NCBI GenBank assembly: GCA_030762935.1
Contig: CM060883.1
Coordinates: 53,342,001-53,406,000 of the forward strand
Length of the DNA stretch: 64,000 bases
DNA from: Hymenopus coronatus
Taxonomy: Eukaryota; Arthropoda; Insecta; Mantodea; Hymenopodidae
Direction: 5' to 3'
Below the pieces are notes generated by a model. It was not told the DNA's origin. It saw only the letters and a program-made list of their open reading frames with translations, and searched no databases. Positions 58,507 to 64,000 of this stretch are shown piece after piece. Positions within the stretch are counted from its first letter, which is position 1, and every line of letters starts with the position of its first letter. The position numbers were made by a program, and so were the translations under genes.

Positions 58507-59192
58507 AGGTATAACGTGACCAAGGCGAGTGTGGTTCTGCTTTGGAGAGCGCCACTTATGCGAATAACGGCTTGCCATCTCCTCTATAAGTCCAATTAGG
58601 AAAACGCAAGCAATAATGACGCTACATACATACACCAGCTCCAATGGTATCTATTTGTATGCCATTTTCCGTATTTGGTGGATGTGGATATGTATGTATA
58701 CGCGCATAAATGTCTGTGTATATCGAAAGTTATCATATATATAATACAAAATTTGATAATACAATACAATAAAACATATCTCTCCCTGGTAATCAAAGGT
58801 GCTGGATCTGGAATCGTAAATGAGGCAAAAAGCAGGAATAAATCCCATCTCCCACCAGCATGAGCGATAATAAGCTGCTCAGCACCGTATTTTATCCTGT
58901 GTATTGCTCCTGGAATACTACCTACTTTTCCCCAACATTTGGAAACTGAGCAGTCGTTGTGAAACCATGTTGCATTTTGGATAACACTGGTTTATTATAT
59001 TCACCGCGTTCATTTCTTCTAAGAGTTCTAAGAAATGATGCTCTTTGAGCCACAAAGTCAGAACATTCCATCGGTAAACTCCTATATTTTTACACTTTTT
59101 AAATCGAAATCTAATAGACTATTTTCTACCTCCGTGAAATACATCTTTCTTGCACATTGTTAATAATATTCGCAGTGTAGGGATTTCATTTT
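58507..59192. other. No recognisable content
   Basis: Several overlapping short frames at 58441-58863 on both strands, none with a recognisable motif. Confidence 0.5.
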
Positions 59193-60224
59193 ATTTCTCT
59201 ACCACATACTTAGTACATATAAATGACGAGATTTCACGTGAAATACATGTTTTGAGAACCTGTGAGTAATTAGAAAAGCATTTTCAGAAAAAGGTGTGCA
59301 TTTGAGCCTATGGTTTGTGAACGTATAGCTCAAAAAGCTGATGTGGACCATTCACATGACTTTCTCCATATCCCTGCAACAAATAATTCTTAAAAAGCTT
59401 ATACTTCTATTTACTTTATGCTAATCAGAAAAAATTAGCAGAAATAGTCTTATTACTCGCTTCCTTGTAAATTGAAGCGAAATAAGGGACAACCGTAGGT
59501 TAAAGTTATAGTCAAAAGCTGGTTGCTATGTCAATGAAGTTCCTTTGTTTATATGGATAGGAGTTAACAAGTTCCTGTATGAGAAAAGTATACATTTTTC
59601 ATAGCAGAAACCAAAAATAAGGAATGTCACAAAAACGACGAACTCCACGAAAAAATGTATATCATGTAAATTGTGTGTTTTAAAGTGCTCTACATTTTTT
59701 GTGTAGTTTTTGTCCATCTCTTACGGTTTAGCAGTCATTCAAAATTTAGTAAAATTCATCCAGAACAAACTACTCTTCATAGGCTATTCCCAGAAAATTC
59801 AAGATATACATTTCATTTGTCAGGTAAATATGTTTAATATCCGAAATTTTAATCAAAATCGTTAGAGCCATTTTTGAGAAAATCAAAATTTTCGAAAAAA
59901 GTTCCATGTAAAGGGTAGTTGGGGGTGGGGGGATTTTTCTCAAAATCTTCGTGTCGCATCCGTGGAAGATACTAAACTTAAATACCAAGTTTGGTATTTT
60001 ACCGACTTTTCGTTTTTGAGTTATCATGTTCACAGTCACACGGACACACGGATACACGGACACACGGACACACACACACACGGAACTTTTTGTGAAAATG
60101 CTTTTTTTGGATATTGGGGACCCTAAAACATATATTTCCGGTGAAATCTCGGTATCGAATTTTTGGTGGAGTGCAATACTTTCTCTATACACTATGTACA
60201 TAGTGCGTATGGAGAAAGTAAAAA
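59193..60224 (+). mobile_element. PT element with inverted repeats at both ends
   Basis: The left end block (59193-59335) is TTTCTCTACCACATAC, GAGATTTCACGTGAAATAC, TTTTCAGAAAAAGG and TAGCTCAAAAAGC, followed by TGATGTGGACCATTCACATG and a complete body. The right end has an elaborate CA block of ACACGG repeats (60035-60085) and a palindrome CTATACACTATG, TACATAGTGCGTATGG. The left block is the inverted counterpart of the right. A minus-strand frame of 158 codons (59770-60246) spans this end; see findings. Confidence 0.88.
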
Positions 60225-60863
60225 TGGAAACTACGTTAAATACCATGGATTTGTAATTATTCGTGTATAATAAAATGCATGATTTAAAAGGATTTTCGTG
60301 ATAATATTAATAATGTAGTTTTGTTACTTTTACTAATCATCTAACATAAACTACATTTAACAGCTTGATATTTATGCTGAGCATATTCCAAGAAAATTTC
60401 CTCACCCTAAAGTATCCTTTACATGAAAAGTTATATGTATCTAACATCAGATTTTTTAACCTCATAATACTCCCAATTTCTTCTAATATGCAATCTTACG
60501 AGGTGATTTAGTTTTGCTCACCGCACTTTCTTCAGGTAGTGTTCCTTCCTAATTTTAATATAGTTCGCTGTCTTATTAAAACCAGCAGAAGCAACAGCCA
60601 GGTTCAGTGGTTTTCGTAATAGGTGTTTTCCGACCTTGTTTCTTCTTTTCATCACAAAACGTAATAATATTATAAATAACACCTCCCTGCTAGTGAACAA
60701 TTCTATTTTCTTTACGTTCCATCACTAATAATGAGAATATTAGTCGACGAGCTGAAGTATTTATCAGACTGTGTAGCATTTTCTGATGTTTGTATTGCGA
60801 CATCGTTGTAGTTCGCTGACTTTCAACTCCCAGTGTAGCGCTTCACTCGCCTTGGTCGGTCTA
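60225..60863. other. Mostly unrecognised, with a PT remnant
   Basis: 60370-60460 resembles a small minus-orientation PT piece (CCAAGAAAATTTCCTCACCC, TTTACATG, CATCAGATTTTTT). The rest has no recognised content. Confidence 0.5.
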
Positions 60864-61884
60864 TATAGTCAGGTGAATCCTTACACTTGACGTTTAGGAA
60901 TTAAGTTGGTACATCCACAGAAAATAAATGAAAAGCTTTACCCGTTTGACTTTCTGAACCAAGCACAAAGAAACATTCCGGTCGGTCGGTCAGACAACAG
61001 AAACGCATCTAGATGCCGCATCGTCGCAATATCTGGCTATTTCCAACCACGTGCTCAGTTTGTTAATTCATAGTACGTGCGTTGAGCTGTTCTGTACAAG
61101 ATACGTATTATTCGTTGTTATTTATATTTGTTTTGGTGTTTGTACGTGAGGGAACATAACAAGACTTTCACAATTATAGAGATGGATAGACTTTTGCAGG
61201 AAGGTGTGGCGATGGTGGACGCGTCTTCATATGCGCAAAATAATACGAAAAGCACAGGAATTAGACGGAATCATCAGTGAATGTGAACCATTAATTATAT
61301 GTCTTGGTGACGACGATGACGATGATGACAATGATACTTCAGAGAATGATGACGACGGAGACTTGTATGGAATTGGGCCTTTAAGCTTCTAAACCGGTGA
61401 AAATCACATTGTTATACCTTTTTCTCATTGTAACAAAGCTATTTTGCATTTGTGTTCAATACTGCAAATACGTATGTATGCTACATAGGTTATAGTATCA
61501 CTGCTATTTTCAATTAACAGCAATAATAACGAATTAGTTCCATTATTCATCGACATTCATTTAGTATGTACACTGTTTAATTTTTTTTTTTTTTATATAT
61601 AAAATACAGTTCCGGAGTCTGATCGGGACTCCGGCGCTGTATACCCTACTTTTTATTTACTGTGATTGCTGTATGATTACTGAATTTCTGTTTTTTTACT
61701 TTTTACACACATATACACAAACAAGCGAGACGCTTTGGCGACCGCGGCCATGGGGACCGGCGTATTCGTCGTAGAGAGACTTTGTAATCAGCTGTTGTTG
61801 CTTACTAGTTATTCTGGCAATGCCGCAAAGACAGCATAGCCAACCTTACGCGAACAGTCAAATGCAAAGATTCAGCGGAGGGGA
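60864..61884 (+). mobile_element. pogo/Tigger-like element with TA target sites, copy 2
   Basis: Inverted ends: TGAATCCTTACACTTGACG at the left and, read inward from the right, CCGCTGAATCTTTGCATTTG; TA flanks at 60862-60863 and 61885-61886. Internal order matches copy 1 reversed. The plus strand has MDRLLQEGVAMVDASSYA at 61180-61235 in one frame and KIIRKAQELDGIISECEPL plus a run of Asp codons at 61235-61390 in another, with the stop TAA at 61390. In copy 1 the first peptide reads VDRLLPEGVEMVDAAS, so the original exon order is suggested. Longer than copy 1 because of a nested insert. Confidence 0.75.
61582..61762 (-). mobile_element. Nested A-tailed insert with a strong hairpin
   Basis: Absent from copy 1 at the corresponding place. 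It starts with a T-run and TATATATAAAATACAG. It contains a stem CCGGAGTC / GACTCCGG around a 7-base loop at about 61614-61637 and a GC-rich end near GACCGCGGCCATGGGGACC. Looks like a SINE or processed transcript on the minus strand. No target duplication could be fixed. Confidence 0.5.
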
Positions 61885-62014
61885 TATAGAATAAGTGCAC
61901 CATCACAAAGAAATGTGAAACCAGACAAAGTTAGAGTTACACCATAATTAGTGCACCGTTGTTTTGACATGAATAATGCATTGCAATATATACATCGATG
62001 CATGTGCGTGCGCG

Positions 62015-62265
62015 CGGGATCTGGTAGACTCGTGGTGAGCCTAGGTGTAGTTGCTGTGTACCTACCCTGCTAAGGGTTTAACCACAGGTTATATTTTTGA
62101 GGTTTCGGATGTTAAGGAGGTAGCGCTAGATAGGCTCCGCGAGCGGTTGCATTTTTCAGAAGCAGCATCCTTTCCTCCAAATTGTTTGCTGATTAATTTT
62201 GATAGACCACTCCCAATGGGAGGCGGGGAGTACTTAGTTCAGCTATTTCGCTATTGGCTGGTTCG
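62015..62265 (+). repeat. Unclassified dispersed repeat, copy 2
   Basis: Matches 43268-43560: TCTGGTAGACTCGTGGTGAG at its start and CAATGGGAGGCGGGG, GAGTACTTAGTTCAGCT near its end. An open frame of 116 codons at 62051-62401 crosses it, but the frame is not preserved in the other copy. Confidence 0.65.
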
Positions 62266-63094
62266 AAGCAGTAGTTACCGGGGATGCCCACAAGCCATGC
62301 GGGGAACCCGAAACTGCCTCTTTCGGCGATCAGTGGGTATGTACTCCCCCAACGATCTCACATTAATGTATGTTACATTTGTTATACCTACGTATAAGTA
62401 GACTCATAAGTGTGAAATAAAGGATGATGTGTTAACTGTTGTAATGTATGACCAAATACAGCTTTAGCGTCTTAAAAATAAAACTTCGATTTGGATAGAA
62501 ACATGCTTCAAATTTTAAAAATAAAGTGACTCCTCTACGTCACAAGACGTGATAATGGTAAATTTAAAACACAGTAAATCACCAAGGAATGATGTCTCCA
62601 CCTGTAGACAAATAGTCAAGTTGAATTCCTTCACAATTGGCTATAATGGTGATCACGTGGATCCCCCCGTACTTACCATATTGCCTCTTGTAAGAGTGCT
62701 AGTGCTTTTATATTTGCTTTGTACAATGACACTACACTTTTCAATGTGCACAGCCCCAGTTGCCATTAGGACTCTTAGTGAACGAATATGTAAAATCATC
62801 TTTAACTGTTTAGTGCCAGAAAGATCCCATGTGCCTGACCTCACAAGTTATAGTGTTCATTGTTTCTTTAGTTATAATGTATTTTATTCCAATTTTGAAT
62901 AGCATAATTAATGCTGAACGAATCTAAATAAATTAAAAAAGCGTTATTAGAACATCGAAGTACCATGCCTTCACTCCGCGACTGGTGACGTAACAGCTAT
63001 ACCCCATGCGCATATGCCCTAATGCTGTGTTATGGTACGGAAAAGGTGCGGAAACCGCCAGGAATGGTCTTAGCGATTAGTTCGTTATAAGTAA
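62266..63094. other. No recognisable content
   Basis: A plus-strand frame of 117 codons at 62549-62902 overlaps a minus-strand frame and has no recognisable domain. Not supported as a gene. Confidence 0.45.
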
Positions 63095-63842
63095 TAATAA
63101 CAAAATAATACACTAGGCTAAAACTATACTCAAATATTTTAAAATGTTGTATATGAAACAATTGTAATTCGGTTCCCTTTTGCTTTCACGGGAGTAAACC
63201 AAAAGAGATATGAAACAAAAGTTGACTTCCCTTTGAAAAAAAATTAACTAGTTAAAACTGAAACCAACAACAAGAAATATTTCGGAAACGTCTAACTCTA
63301 CAAAAAGGTACATGATATAAATTGTGTGTTTTAATCAGATGTATAGTTCTTGTGTAATAGGTTTTTATGTATCTCTTACGCCTTACGAGTTATACAAAAA
63401 TAATCCTGAATGAAGAGATCTTCAGAAGCTTTTTCCAGAAAATTCAAGATATACATTATGTTTTCCATGAAAATATCTTAAAAATATGGCACCTTAATCA
63501 AAATCGTTAAAGAAATTTATGATAAAATCAAAGTTTTCAAAAAATGTTCCATGTAAGGATAGTTGGGGCTGGTGGGATTTTTCTGGAAATCTTCGTGTCA
63601 CATCCTTGGAAGATACTGAAACTAAATAAAAAGTTTTGTAGTAACCCGACCTTTTATTTTTGAGTTATGCTGTCCATTCACACACACACACATACACGCT
63701 CTGACCTTTTTCTTAAAAATACCTCTTTATTCAGCGGCCCCAAAACAAGCATTTCCGGTGACATCTCGGAATTGTGGGTGGAATACAATACCTTCTCTAT
63801 CTACTATACACATTGTACATACGTGCTAGAGTAAGTAAAATT
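63095..63842 (+). mobile_element. PT element, 5'-truncated
   Basis: Starts inside the body (ACACTAGGCTAAAACTATAC), runs through a short (CA)n, and ends with a palindrome CTATCTACTATACACATTG, TACATACGTGCTAGAG, then TAAGTAAAA. From 63843 to the window end nothing is recognised. Confidence 0.87.
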
Positions 63843-64000
63843 CGTACATTCATTTTAAGTTATTAAAGCAACGGTTCTTATACAATTTTTTTAGCAACTG
63901 GGTTTTAAACAGCAGAAGTAATAAAGCAATGAACATTATTAAAAAATGCATAACGATAAAACTATTAATTTGTGGAATATAAAATAATTTTCCTTGTGGA

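Noticed and set aside
61204..61392. Independent small acidic host protein
   Set aside because: It lies inside a TIR-bounded element with a second inverted copy, so it belongs to the transposon.
62051..62902. Two frames of 116 and 117 codons as genes
   Set aside because: The first overlaps a dispersed repeat whose other copy breaks the frame; the second overlaps an opposing frame. Neither has a recognisable domain.

Overview
This is a eukaryotic nuclear window, most likely from an arthropod and probably an insect with a large, repeat-rich genome. It is AT-rich, has no operons, and contains tRNA-derived SINEs, LINEs, hAT, mariner-like and pogo-like transposons, many dinucleotide and trinucleotide microsatellites, and a nuclear copy of the 3' end of an arthropod-type mitochondrial 16S rRNA. 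I found no exon of a host gene that I could defend. Nearly all coding signal belongs to decayed transposons. All assignments rest on reading and translating the sequence by eye; no database search was run.

The dominant component is one repeat family, called here the PT element (palindrome-terminated element). About 30 copies or fragments lie on both strands and cover by my rough manual sum about 20 kb, near 30% of the window. A typical copy is 750-1000 bp. One end is an imperfect palindrome of 30-50 bp built on CTTTCTCTAC...GTAGAGAAAG. Next to it is a block of about 100 bp that often carries a short or expanded (CA)n run. Then comes a conserved AT-rich body, ending near ACTTTCTCTACATCTC and a flank GTGTTCCATTCACATG. 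In the entries, strand + means the palindromic end is on the right. Several copies are inverted dimers, with the palindromic end at both sides. I do not recognise the family.

Layout: 1-6.6 kb PT copies, one SINE-A with a perfect 13-bp target duplication, otherwise empty. 6.6-7.7 kb a clear LINE endonuclease remnant. 8-13.2 kb SINEs and PT copies, and a tRNA-derived element with an inverted duplication. 13.8-14.8 kb an internally deleted hAT transposon with terminal inverted repeats and an 8-bp target duplication. 15.8-16.1 kb a tandem repeat. 17-27.6 kb alternating PT copies and SINEs. 28.2-29.95 kb a second hAT transposase pseudogene of the same clade, split by a SINE. 30-41.4 kb PT copies, a LINE tail, large AT and AAT microsatellites and the mitochondrial 16S insertion. 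42.5-45.4 kb a dense graveyard: LINE reverse-transcriptase remnant, hammerhead-like relic, mariner-like transposase pseudogene with a microsatellite inside it, another LINE fragment, and a SINE. 47-64 kb PT copies, SINEs, and two inverted copies of a TA-flanked pogo/Tigger-like element (57.3-58.2 and 60.9-61.9 kb).

Nothing here works as a gene network. The window records successive nested insertions, and several of them (SINE in hAT, SINE in PT, SINE in PT palindrome) can be ordered in time from intact target-site duplications.
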